A stretch of DNA of 64,000 nt from Aquimarina mytili. Lineage in GTDB: Bacteria; Bacteroidota; Bacteroidia; Flavobacteriales; Flavobacteriaceae. Shown here piece by piece: positions 46,774 through 54,417 of the stretch; within the stretch, counting starts at the first letter, position 1, and the number at the start of each line of letters is the position of its first letter. The DNA lies in NCBI RefSeq assembly GCF_016735115.1, contig NZ_JAERQJ010000001.1:903501-967500 (forward strand). The letters run 5' to 3'. The notes beneath the pieces are model-generated. The model did no database searches. It was given only the letters and a program-made list of their open reading frames with translations, and was not told the DNA's origin. The translations under genes were made by a program, and so were the position numbers.

Positions 46774-47328
46774 ATGACTGCTAATACCTCTAAAGTAACC
46801 TTACATATGGTTTCAAGTCTGGATGGCTTTATTGCCAAAAAAGATGGAGATATTGGATGGATGCAATCTTCAGACACCTATGAAAAAGGGATTACCCTAA
46901 CCCAGGAATATATTGCAGAATTTCTAAAATCTATAGATTGTTATGTCATGGGATCACGAACCTATGAGCATGCTCTAGAACTAGGGTGGCCCTATGGTGA
47001 TGTTCCAGTTATTGTATTGACCAATAGAACTCTAAGTACTAATAAAGAAAGTGTTGAATTTTATGTCGGTGATCTAAGCAAACTTGTAAACGATCGATTA
47101 AAACCTAAATATCAAAACATTTGGTTGGTAGGTGGGGCTGCACTTACCAAAGATTTTATTCGTTTAGATCTGGTGGATGAGATTATACTATCCATCATGC
47201 CTGTTCTCTTAGGTGATGGTACGTTGTTTTTTGATTATATCGGTCAAGAACGGTTATTACATCTAAAAGATGTAACAGCATATAAAGATGGTATGGTAGA
47301 ATTGTCATATGAAGTAAGAAAAGTATAA
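46774..47328 (+). CDS. Dihydrofolate reductase/RibD C-terminal domain protein
   Basis: A 184-aa protein of the RibD-C/DHFR-like fold: V-S-S-L-D-G-F-I-A-K-K-D-G near residue 12, V-M-G-S-R-T-Y-E near 58, and W-L-V-G-G-A-A-L near 115 (NADPH-binding loop). Standalone members reduce pteridine or riboflavin-precursor-like substrates, but most are uncharacterised; it is not the main folA. Confidence 0.85.
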   Translation: MTANTSKVTLHMVSSLDGFIAKKDGDIGWMQSSDTYEKGITLTQEYIAEFLKSIDCYVMGSRTYEHALELGWPYGDVPVIVLTNRTLSTNKESVEFYVGDLSKLVNDRLKPKYQNIWLVGGAALTKDFIRLDLVDEIILSIMPVLLGDGTLFFDYIGQERLLHLKDVTAYKDGMVELSYEVRKV

Positions 47329-47379
47329 AAAAATCAACAGAGATGAATATTTTTACACTCATCTAAATTCAGAAATAAG

Positions 47380-47907
47380 ATGTCAATCTACCAGAAAATA
47401 GCAAAAGTAGGATCAAAATATATAGGAAAGCATAACCTTTTTAAATATGGTTTTAATTGGTCTCCTATGTACAGAAGAAGCACAGGGCGTATAAAAGAAG
47501 TTTCAAAAGACTTGCTTCAGGTAACTATGAAGCTACCAATTAGTTATAAAAATAAGAATTACGTAAACTCAATTTTTGGCGGAAGCATGTTTTCTGCTGT
47601 GGACCCCATCCCAATGGTTCAGTTAATGAATATTATTGGCGAAGAATATGTGGTTTGGGATAAATCTGCCGAGATTAGCTTTAAACGCCCCGCTAAAGAA
47701 CACTTGTATGCAGAGTTTATCTATACCCCAGAAGAGCTGTCGACAATAAAAGACAGGGTGAAACAAGAAAACGAAATTGAAATCATAAAGTTAACGCAAC
47801 TTACTAATAAAGATAGAACAAAAGTATATTGCGAAATAAGAAAAACGTTATACATCGCAGACAAATCCTTTTATAAAGAAAAAAGAAAGAAATCTAAAAA
47901 AGACTGA
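47380..47907 (+). CDS. DUF4442 (thioesterase-like hot-dog fold) protein
   Basis: A 175-aa protein. The stretch F-G-G-S-M-F-S-A-V-D-P-I-P near 67 and the S-A-E-I-S-F-K-R-P-A motif near 95 match the hot-dog fold of DUF4442 proteins, which are related to acyl-CoA thioesterases. The C-terminus is very basic (K-K-R-K-K-S-K-K-D in part). No substrate can be inferred. Confidence 0.8.
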   Translation: MSIYQKIAKVGSKYIGKHNLFKYGFNWSPMYRRSTGRIKEVSKDLLQVTMKLPISYKNKNYVNSIFGGSMFSAVDPIPMVQLMNIIGEEYVVWDKSAEISFKRPAKEHLYAEFIYTPEELSTIKDRVKQENEIEIIKLTQLTNKDRTKVYCEIRKTLYIADKSFYKEKRKKSKKD

Positions 47908-47929
47908 GATACCCAGAGGCACATATAAA

Positions 47930-48370
47930 TTGACAGTATTGAACAACATTCAAAAAATAAAGGTTACTAATAGTACAGGAGTAGATTCTCTAAAAGCAAG
48001 TATTCTTGTAGAGCTAAGGCTCTATGATTATAAGAAAAAATGCGAGCACGAGTTTGAGGAACGGATAACAAATTATTTAAAAAGAAATAAAGAGCTTACC
48101 CTATATGTAGTTGTTGACCATGAAAACATTAAGAAAGGAATCAGAACTCATGCTATGCACAAATTTGTAAAATCGGTCTATCCTAAAGATTATAGGTTTG
48201 ATCTCCCCAATATGGCAACAACTGGTGATGTAGATCCAAAATCAAAGGAACAAAATAAGGAAGAACAGGATAGAGTAGAAGCCTACTACGCATCTGAGTA
48301 CGCCAAATTACTTTCAGAAGTTGAAAAACTTAATACCATAGACCGATTTAGTATTGAGATAAAGAATTAA
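47930..48370 (+). CDS. Hypothetical protein with TTG start; paralogue fragment exists at 53831
   Basis: A 146-aa reading frame opened by TTG at 47930 (or TTG at 47939); the only in-frame ATGs are far downstream. It is rich in Lys and Glu, predicted soluble, with a likely beta-strand (L-T-L-Y-V-V-V-D-H) and a C-terminal helical tail. I recognise no family. Evidence that it is real: a second, decayed copy of its 3' end is present 5.5 kb downstream. Its stop codon lies six bases before the first box of the 21-nt array. Confidence 0.6.
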   Translation: MTVLNNIQKIKVTNSTGVDSLKASILVELRLYDYKKKCEHEFEERITNYLKRNKELTLYVVVDHENIKKGIRTHAMHKFVKSVYPKDYRFDLPNMATTGDVDPKSKEQNKEEQDRVEAYYASEYAKLLSEVEKLNTIDRFSIEIKN

Positions 48371-48375
48371 AAAGC

Positions 48376-48662
48376 TCCCGCCGTATTATTAGGCGTCCCG
48401 GCAGGTTTTTATACTTCCCCGGGAGGTGATGACCTTTTCCCGGCAATATGAATACCTCTCCTGTCAAGTTTTAGAGGTTTCCCGGCAGGTATAGGTATCA
48501 TCCCGGCACTATATTATCTCATCCCGGCGACTGGGAATGCGATATTAATTCCCGGGAAATATACATGAAGCACCGGGAAGCATAAAAAAATAACCGGGAG
48601 AGCCTATATGTATGCTGGGAAAACAATAATAAGTCCCAGGGAGTATTTAAAAGTGATTGGGA
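48376..48662. repeat. 21-nt periodic array of CCCGG/CCGGG boxes with two-fold symmetry
   Basis: CCCG-type boxes start at 48377, 48397, 48418, 48439, 48460 (degenerate), 48481, 48502 and 48523. GGGA of the inverted box CCGGGA starts at 48533, 48554, 48575, 48596, 48617, 48639 and 48659. Nearly all steps are exactly 21 nt. Left boxes read TCCCGG, right boxes mostly its complement, symmetric about 48539-48540. The ~15-nt spacers are unrelated. All frames have stops, so it is not coding. This fills most of the gene-free stretch 48371-48707. Confidence 0.8.
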
Positions 48663-48707
48663 GCTGTTAGTATGGATCAGCGTAAGTCCTAAAAGCCTTC
48701 TTATTAT

Positions 48708-48790
48708 ACTATAGTATACGCTATAGTTTATTCCCTCTCCTTGGGGAGAGGGGCAGGGTGAGGGGTAATTGAATCACCCCCACCTTAATC
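48708..48790. repeat. REP-like palindrome cluster
   Basis: ACTATAG/CTATAGT (48708-48727) is followed by CCCTCTCC/GGAGAGGG (48733-48740 with 48745-48752), then a looser GGGTGAGGGG ... CACCCCCACC pair to about 48785. The second motif resembles the widespread CCCTCTCC-type intergenic repeat known from many bacterial genomes. It lies between the 21-nt array and the convergent gene at 48826. Confidence 0.6.
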
Positions 48791-48825
48791 CTCTATTTCA
48801 ATGGAGAAAAGATCTTATATTGATA

Positions 48826-49530
48826 CTACTTCTTATTATATATACTAATGTATCCTTTAAACCGCTCAGGATTATTCTTAAAAACATATTTGCCGGCATC
48901 GCGCACCTCATCTACGGCTTCTTTAAGATGAGTAAAGGCTTTATCACGTATCTCTTTGGCCATAGAGTTTTCGAGTGTAGCTCCGTTAGCTTTGGCCAAT
49001 AGCTCTGCCATATCATTAGAGAATTTGGCCGCAACATCCAGTTTTGCTAGTTTGAATTTTGCAACAGTTAGCTCTTCTGGATTGCTTTTTCCTAATACAC
49101 TTAGATCACTAAGGTCCTGAATCATATCAGCATTGCCGCTGCCACTAGCAATCTCGCGCACACGACTTAATAGATCAGGGCGCTTTCTAAACGCATATCT
49201 AAAATCGTCTAACAAATCATCTCTTAGCTCATATGCTTTGGGAGATTGCTCTTTCCATGATTTATTAGCTTCTTCTTGCCCGTAGCGTTCGCTAACCCAT
49301 AATGATTGTGCGTGGCGCAATGCCCCGGCACGAACAGGTAAGTCTTTAGCATATTTTGTCCAATCCAAGCCAGAGTTACTCAGTAACGTTTTTTTATCAT
49401 CACTGGCCCAAACATATAGATTTTCGGCTTCTTGCAAAGCACTATCAACAGGCATATTAGGTGTTTTAATAGCATCTGTATCGATTTTATTTAATACGGC
49501 TAGTTTGATTTCAAAATTTTCTTTAGACAT
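48826..49530 (-). CDS. Hypothetical helical protein
   Basis: A protein of about 234 aa with no signal peptide or membrane segment. It is almost entirely predicted helical, with many Ala, Asp, Glu and Lys (A-L-Q-E-A-E-N-L-Y-V-W-A; E-L-R-D-D-L-L-D-D-F-R-Y-A-F-R). Base composition is visibly more GC-rich than its neighbours, which suggests different history or strong expression. No family recognised. ATG at 49530 or two codons earlier at 49536. Confidence 0.65.
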   Translation of the reverse strand: MSKENFEIKLAVLNKIDTDAIKTPNMPVDSALQEAENLYVWASDDKKTLLSNSGLDWTKYAKDLPVRAGALRHAQSLWVSERYGQEEANKSWKEQSPKAYELRDDLLDDFRYAFRKRPDLLSRVREIASGSGNADMIQDLSDLSVLGKSNPEELTVAKFKLAKLDVAAKFSNDMAELLAKANGATLENSMAKEIRDKAFTHLKEAVDEVRDAGKYVFKNNPERFKGYISIYNKK

Positions 49531-49755
49531 AAACATTGTGGTTTTAAAAGTTAATATTTGATTTTAAAAATGGCTAAGCTATATCAATAATCAATACGTA
49601 TGTTATGGGATTCCGTAATCGATCAAAATTTTTTACCAGAGGGTTGAGTTAGAACTTAACAGGTATAAAAGATTTATTAAATTAGCTCCTGATGAAAAAA
49701 GATATGTAGTTACTTTTTGTAACTATATATACTTGTTACCAAACAATAGAAATAA

Positions 49756-50121
49756 ATGGGAATTTGGAGTCTTATAACAATTGGGGTTGGAGTTTTAATT
49801 TATTTAATTCATACAAAAGTCCAGTTTATTAAATTAAGATCGAGCGCTTTAAAAATTGAAGCGGAAGTTGTTGAATATAAACGAGAAAAAGGGCCTATGA
49901 GAAATGACTATACGCAACTGAATTACCCTTATGTCAAAATTGATCTGGAAAATGAAGATTATACGATTAGAAAGTTACGTTATGCAGACAATACGAGCAA
50001 GCCTTTTAAAATTGGAGAAATTATTTATGTTTTCTGGCATAATAATGACTTACTTTATTGGGACACTTATGATAGAGGTTGGAAGAAATATCTCCCCGAA
50101 AAATGGAATTTTCTGAATTGA
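49756..50121 (+). CDS. DUF3592-like membrane-anchored protein
   Basis: A 121-aa protein with one N-terminal helix (about 3-18) and a soluble domain: A-E-V-V-E-Y-K-R-E-K, Y-P-Y-V-K-I-D-L, and F-K-I-G-E-I-I-Y-V-F-W, the strand order seen in DUF3592 proteins. Function unknown. The following 215 bp (50122-50336) holds no clear gene. Confidence 0.6.
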   Translation: MGIWSLITIGVGVLIYLIHTKVQFIKLRSSALKIEAEVVEYKREKGPMRNDYTQLNYPYVKIDLENEDYTIRKLRYADNTSKPFKIGEIIYVFWHNNDLLYWDTYDRGWKKYLPEKWNFLN

Positions 50122-50336
50122 TTTTGACTAATGAAATGGAAAAAAACGATTTGGTAACATTATATATATGTCATAGCAATTAAGTGATGAATCAAAAGGT
50201 TACTATATTTTTGGTGAGGCGAAATGTTTCCAGAAAGGAAAAGTTAGCAACCAATGCGCAGAAAAATCAAAAAGCAAGGTAACATTTTGCACTGCTACGG
50301 CATATATATTAAGCGTTACCTACAACCTGAAAATAC

Positions 50337-51227
50337 TCAAATCTTCGAAAAATTATCTTTAAAATTTGAAATAAAATCATTAATATACTTCTTTGATTTA
50401 TCGGATTTACGAAAAACTAAATGATGTGTTCTTTTCAATCCACTTCTACCAATTCGTTTAAAAACCAAATCATCAGACAATTTAAAGGGTTTTAATGCCC
50501 ATTTAGGCATACACATTATTCCCATATTGGCATCGACCATTTCTAAGGCAACCTCAGTAAGAGGAATAGCGGAAATCTTGAGTGGCGTAATTTTATTTGG
50601 TTTTAAAAATTTGTCATATACCGAGACCGTTTCTAATGGAAAAGAATGGATGATCAAATGTGACTCTAAAAAATCATTTGCATCTATAAAACCAGTTTTG
50701 TTTAAAGTGTTTTCTCTATGCATAATTGCAAAAATCTCATCTTCGTAAATTTCAATACTTGATAATGTTTCATTTTCAGGTTTTGAAGTGATTATTGCTA
50801 TATCAATTTCATTAGACAAAATTTTTGGTATTGGTTGATGGGTTGCTTCAAGAATTAAATCAACATTAATTTCAGGATACAAAAGACCCATTTTTTGTAC
50901 AAAAGCAGAAAGACCTTGATAAAAACTGTAACATTCTGTACTCACTTTGACTATGCCAACGGAACCAGTTCGCAACTGCTCAATATTTTGAAAACCTTTT
51001 TCAATACTTTCAAGAATTGTATTTCCTAGTTTATATAATTCGACTCCTTCATCTGTCAATTCCCATTTATTTCTAGTTCTAAGAAAAACCTTAAACCTTA
51101 ATCTTTCTTCTAGTTCTCGTAATTGATGACTCAAAGCCGATTGTGTTAAAAACAATTTTTCAGCTGAATTAGCAATACTCCCTTCTTCAGCAATAGTTTT
51201 TATTAACCTAAAATATTTAATTTCCAT
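50337..51227 (-). CDS. LysR-family transcriptional regulator
   Basis: A regulator of about 296 aa: N-terminal winged helix (M-E-I-K-Y-F-R-L-I-K-T-I-A-E-E-G-S-I, A-E-K-L-F-L-T-Q-S-A-L-S-H-Q-L) and a periplasmic-binding-protein-like effector domain from about 90. It is divergent from the small NTF2-like gene at 51362 with a 134-bp shared upstream region, the usual LysR arrangement, so that gene is a likely target. ATG at 51227 preferred over an extension to 51245. Confidence 0.92.
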   Translation of the reverse strand: MEIKYFRLIKTIAEEGSIANSAEKLFLTQSALSHQLRELEERLRFKVFLRTRNKWELTDEGVELYKLGNTILESIEKGFQNIEQLRTGSVGIVKVSTECYSFYQGLSAFVQKMGLLYPEINVDLILEATHQPIPKILSNEIDIAIITSKPENETLSSIEIYEDEIFAIMHRENTLNKTGFIDANDFLESHLIIHSFPLETVSVYDKFLKPNKITPLKISAIPLTEVALEMVDANMGIMCMPKWALKPFKLSDDLVFKRIGRSGLKRTHHLVFRKSDKSKKYINDFISNFKDNFSKI

Positions 51228-51361
51228 AAGTGACAAAATTAACATTTTGTAATTATAGTGTAATTGAGAAAATTTCAGCTAAAATTTAAAAAGGCTCAAT
51301 TTGTAGATTAAAAAAAACACAATACTCAAACTAATTTTGACGAAAATAAATTTTAGAAATT

Positions 51362-51751
51362 ATGCAAAAACAAAAAATGAACTCAACAACCGATTTACTA
51401 AGTGCTATACAAACTTATTTCGATGCTCTTTACTATTGTGATACTGAAATACTCAACAAAATATTCCATAAAAATTCTAGCTTATTCGATGTCGATGAAG
51501 GAAAGGTTTTTGTTGAATCCATCAATAGTTTTAGCAAAGATGTTGGAGGAAGAGTATCACCTGCGAGCAAAGGACAAGAACCTCAAGCAGAAATTTTATT
51601 GATTGATTGGTTATCAAATTCTTGTGCAACAGTTAAAATAAGAATTAGAGCACATAGTAATGTGTTTGTAGACCATCTTGGTTTTGTTAATGGAGAAAAT
51701 GGATGGCAGATAGTTTCTAAAATATGGCATTTAGAAAGAGTAATAGATTAA
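51362..51751 (+). CDS. NTF2-like (putative lumazine-binding) family protein
   Basis: A 129-aa protein with an NTF2-like cone fold pattern: helix L-L-S-A-I-Q-T-Y-F-D-A-L-Y, F-H-K-N-S-S-L-F-D-V, and a final strand N-G-W-Q-I-V-S-K-I-W-H. It is similar to small stand-alone members annotated as lumazine-binding-like; whether it is an enzyme or a binder is unknown. Probably controlled by the divergent LysR gene. Confidence 0.75.
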   Translation: MQKQKMNSTTDLLSAIQTYFDALYYCDTEILNKIFHKNSSLFDVDEGKVFVESINSFSKDVGGRVSPASKGQEPQAEILLIDWLSNSCATVKIRIRAHSNVFVDHLGFVNGENGWQIVSKIWHLERVID

Positions 51752-51918
51752 GTTTTTAGCTATTGTTAACTTAATTCTTCAGAACATTTAATAGAAAAAG
51801 TCAGTAGGTAACAAAGTATAAAAAGATTGGACTTAGTACCAACTCCAAACATATCGCATATCTCCTAACCTAAGTTTCTTGTAAGGTACGTTATGTGCAA
51901 CTTAAGACAACCTGACAA

Positions 51919-52782
51919 TCATAATTTTTCCAGTTTGGCAAAACCTACTGTCTTTCTATAATTATCGGGAGAAACACCTACTTTCTTTTTGAAAAACCTA
52001 CTAAAATAAAATTCATCATCATACCCAAGACTAGCAGCGATTTGTTTCAACGGCTTTGAGGTTAAATATAGCTCACGTTTAGCTTCAATAATAATTCTAT
52101 TAAAAATTAATTCGCTAGGTGTTTGGAGCAAATACTTTTTTACAATTCCTGCCAATGTTTTAGTGCTAACGCACAAAGCATCTGCATATTCTTTTGGAGA
52201 ATGCAACTCACAATAATTATTCTCAATAGCATCTACTAAATTTTGTAAGATTTCAGACTGACTGTCAGAAAATTTTGGTACTATATCTTTATCGAATTGT
52301 TTTTTCTGTCTCACGGCTTCTATTAAAAACACCTTCAAAAAAGCAACAAGAACTTCATGTTGAGCAATAGAATCTCTATCCATCTCTTTTGAAATTTGAT
52401 CTATTAAATTAAAAAACAACGCTTCTTCAGAAATTTTAAAATGTGGTAATCCATGAAAATTGTTAAATAGAATGCCTTCAGTTTCAATTTCATTTTGATG
52501 TCGATAGGTACAGAAAAAATCTGGATGAAAGTTTAACAACCAACCTGAACAAAATTCTTCAGAAGAAATCATAAAAGGTTGATAAGGCGACAAACAAATC
52601 ATTTGGTTGCCTTGCAATTCATAATTAGAAAGATCTACACTTAACTTATAATTACTTCCTTTAAGTAAAATAATAGAATAATAATTTTTTCTCTGTAAAT
52701 GGTCAAACTGACTAAGATCTTCAAACTTTTCAAGTCTAAAGGCTAGTTCACCATTTTGCTTATCAATAATAATTTGAGCCAT
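51919..52782 (-). CDS. AraC-family transcriptional regulator
   Basis: A 287-aa regulator with an N-terminal sensing region and a C-terminal AraC DNA-binding domain of about 100 residues (Y-A-D-A-L-C-V-S-T-K-T-L-A; L-K-Q-I-A-A-S-L-G-Y-D-D-E-F-Y-F-S-R-F-F-K-K in adjoining parts, then G-V-S-P-D-N-Y-R). It lies downstream of, and in the same direction as, the ABM-domain gene, separated by a terminator-like hairpin; that neighbour is its obvious candidate target. Confidence 0.92.
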   Translation of the reverse strand: MAQIIIDKQNGELAFRLEKFEDLSQFDHLQRKNYYSIILLKGSNYKLSVDLSNYELQGNQMICLSPYQPFMISSEEFCSGWLLNFHPDFFCTYRHQNEIETEGILFNNFHGLPHFKISEEALFFNLIDQISKEMDRDSIAQHEVLVAFLKVFLIEAVRQKKQFDKDIVPKFSDSQSEILQNLVDAIENNYCELHSPKEYADALCVSTKTLAGIVKKYLLQTPSELIFNRIIIEAKRELYLTSKPLKQIAASLGYDDEFYFSRFFKKKVGVSPDNYRKTVGFAKLEKL

Positions 52783-52819
52783 AAGAGTCTCTTCCTTAAT
52801 TTAGTATTACGTATTAAAA

Positions 52820-52848
52820 AGAAAGGAGTGCATGCAACACTCCTTTCT
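52820..52848 (-). terminator. Terminator of the ABM-domain gene
   Basis: AGAAAGGAGTG (52820-52830) and CACTCCTTTCT (52838-52848) make a perfect 11-bp stem, followed on the minus strand by TTTTTAATAC. It ends the gene at 52860 before the AraC gene. Confidence 0.87.
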
Positions 52849-52859
52849 AAAAATAACAA

Positions 52860-53579
52860 TTATTTTGAAGCTATAATATCTATTTTTTGAATTGCTGATG
52901 CCTCAAATCCATCTAAAAGAACTGGAGCATTTTCCATTAGTGCTGCTGCTACTTTTCCTGTTAAATGCGCATCCCTGCCTAAATCATCTGTAAAGGTATC
53001 AAAGATTGCATAAGTAGTTGCATCTATTTTTATTGCATACCAAGATAAAGTCTTTGACTCATCACTTACTAATTGTTTTCCAACATTAAGGAAGTTTTCG
53101 ACATCTGTTACCTTTCCTTCTTTAGATTTCATGATAACAAGCAAGCCTTTGTTTTGCAATCCAGACTTATGATTAGACGCTAAAACATCTATTGCTTGAA
53201 TATCTGTACTTGGATTAAAATCCTCTAATAAATCACCTGCATTTGCTAACAATGCCTTTGCAACTTCGCCTGTTAAATGTGCTTGTCTACCTTCTTCTAC
53301 TTCAAAAGTATCATAGATTCCAAAGGTATTGTTATCTATTTGAAAGGCAAACCAAGATGCTGTTTGAGGTTCTTGATTCACTAATGCTAATCCCCCAAGC
53401 AAGAAGCTTTTGACATCTTGCTCTTTTCCTGGTTTTGCATTCATAATTACTAATAATCCGATTGTTTCTTTTTTTGTGCTGTTCATAATGTTTGTGTTTT
53501 TAGATTTTGAAAATGATTGAATTGTAAATCCTAGTAAAAAAATCAGGATTGCTAATTTTGATGGAACTTTAGTTGTCAT
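52860..53579 (-). CDS. Exported tandem antibiotic-biosynthesis-monooxygenase-like (ABM) domain protein
   Basis: A 239-aa protein with a probable signal peptide (I-L-I-F-L-L-G-F-T-I-Q-S-F-S near 10-24). It contains two ABM-like ferredoxin-fold repeats, about 38-135 and 143-238, each with L-L-V-I-M, S-W-F/Y-A, a Y-D-T-F or F-D-T-F strand and A-H-L-T-G-K/E-V-A. ABM proteins work as dimers; here both halves are in one chain. Substrate unknown. Confidence 0.78.
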   Translation of the reverse strand: MTTKVPSKLAILIFLLGFTIQSFSKSKNTNIMNSTKKETIGLLVIMNAKPGKEQDVKSFLLGGLALVNQEPQTASWFAFQIDNNTFGIYDTFEVEEGRQAHLTGEVAKALLANAGDLLEDFNPSTDIQAIDVLASNHKSGLQNKGLLVIMKSKEGKVTDVENFLNVGKQLVSDESKTLSWYAIKIDATTYAIFDTFTDDLGRDAHLTGKVAAALMENAPVLLDGFEASAIQKIDIIASK

Positions 53580-53695
53580 TTTTTCTTGTTTTTTTGTTAC
53601 AGTGCAAATTTGAGATGAAACAAGAGACTATAGAATGGATGTTTATTACTAAAGCATGGACAATTTTCAAAAAAGCAATACTATTGAATGCAGTA

Positions 53696-53762
53696 TGCAC
53701 ATAACAATGTGTGCAATTCATTGCTAGTAAAGGCTTACTTACGAAAATCCGCTAGGATTTTC
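53696..53762. repeat. Cluster of short palindromes, possible mobile-cassette end
   Basis: Three adjoining palindromes: TGCACAT with ATGTGTGC (53696-53714), GCAAT/ATTGC (53713-53724) and a perfect 8-bp GAAAATCC/GGATTTTC (53743-53750 with 53755-53762). The text around them (ending in GTTGCTGAAACACGC) resembles, from memory, sequences flanking accessory genes in flavobacteria. The gene-free stretch 53580-53982 holds only this cluster and the pseudogene fragment. Confidence 0.4.
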
Positions 53763-53830
53763 TATTCGGTTTGTATTTGCTAATTTAGTTGCTGAAACAC
53801 GCTTGGTACGGCGCAATGCTTTCAAAAAAT

Positions 53831-53942
53831 GGAAGAACCGGGTGGAGTAGAAAGCCAACTGCGTATCTGAGTGCGCAATATTACTTTCAGAAGCTGAAAC
53901 TTAATACCATAGATCACCTCAATATTGAGATCAAAGGTTTAA
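53831..53942 (+). pseudogene. Decayed 3' fragment of a paralogue of the gene at 47930-48370
   Basis: Aligns with the last ~110 bases of that gene at about 80% identity by eye (for example ATTACTTTCAGAAG and AAACTTAATACCATAGA are shared). It has two single-base insertions and a 2-base deletion that break the frame. Nothing of the 5' part is present: similarity stops sharply near 53825, next to the palindrome cluster. Confidence 0.75.
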
Positions 53943-53982
53943 AAAAGCTAAGAGTTTTAATATAATTAATAATAGGTTCTAA

Positions 53983-54363
53983 ATGATTTCAAATCCTAAA
54001 ACACTTTTTTTAATTGATAGTTTAGGAGCACTGTTAACTGCTTTTTTCTTGAGTGTCATTCTAGCAAATCTGGAAGCATATTTTGGAATGCCTAAAAAAA
54101 TACTTTATCTCTTATCTTCAGTAGCATTAATGTATGCGATATATTCTATTTGTTGCTATTATTTCATCAAAAGAAACTGGAAACCTTATTTAAAAATTAT
54201 CGTCATCGCCAATATAGTCTACACTATCTTAACTATTGGGATTGTAACTTATTTTTATAATAGATTAACGGGTATAGGAGTGTTTTATTTTTTGTTGGAA
54301 GTTATAGTGCTGATTATTTTAATACGAATAGAGATAAGGGCTATTGTTAAAATGACAAAATAG
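53983..54363 (+). CDS. Small polytopic membrane protein
   Basis: 126 aa with four likely membrane helices (about 9-27, 37-58, 68-88 and 97-115) and short charged loops. It resembles many unnamed four-helix membrane proteins of Bacteroidota; I cannot name the family. Just downstream of the pseudogene fragment. Confidence 0.65.
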   Translation: MISNPKTLFLIDSLGALLTAFFLSVILANLEAYFGMPKKILYLLSSVALMYAIYSICCYYFIKRNWKPYLKIIVIANIVYTILTIGIVTYFYNRLTGIGVFYFLLEVIVLIILIRIEIRAIVKMTK

Positions 54364-54417
54364 TACTGCTATCATATTTTTTAAAGATGGTCTCAATACA
54401 AAATTTGAAATAATCGA

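Noticed and set aside
48376..48662. CRISPR array
   Set aside because: The repeats are only 5-6 bp, the spacers about 15 bp, the boxes invert half way, and no cas genes are present.
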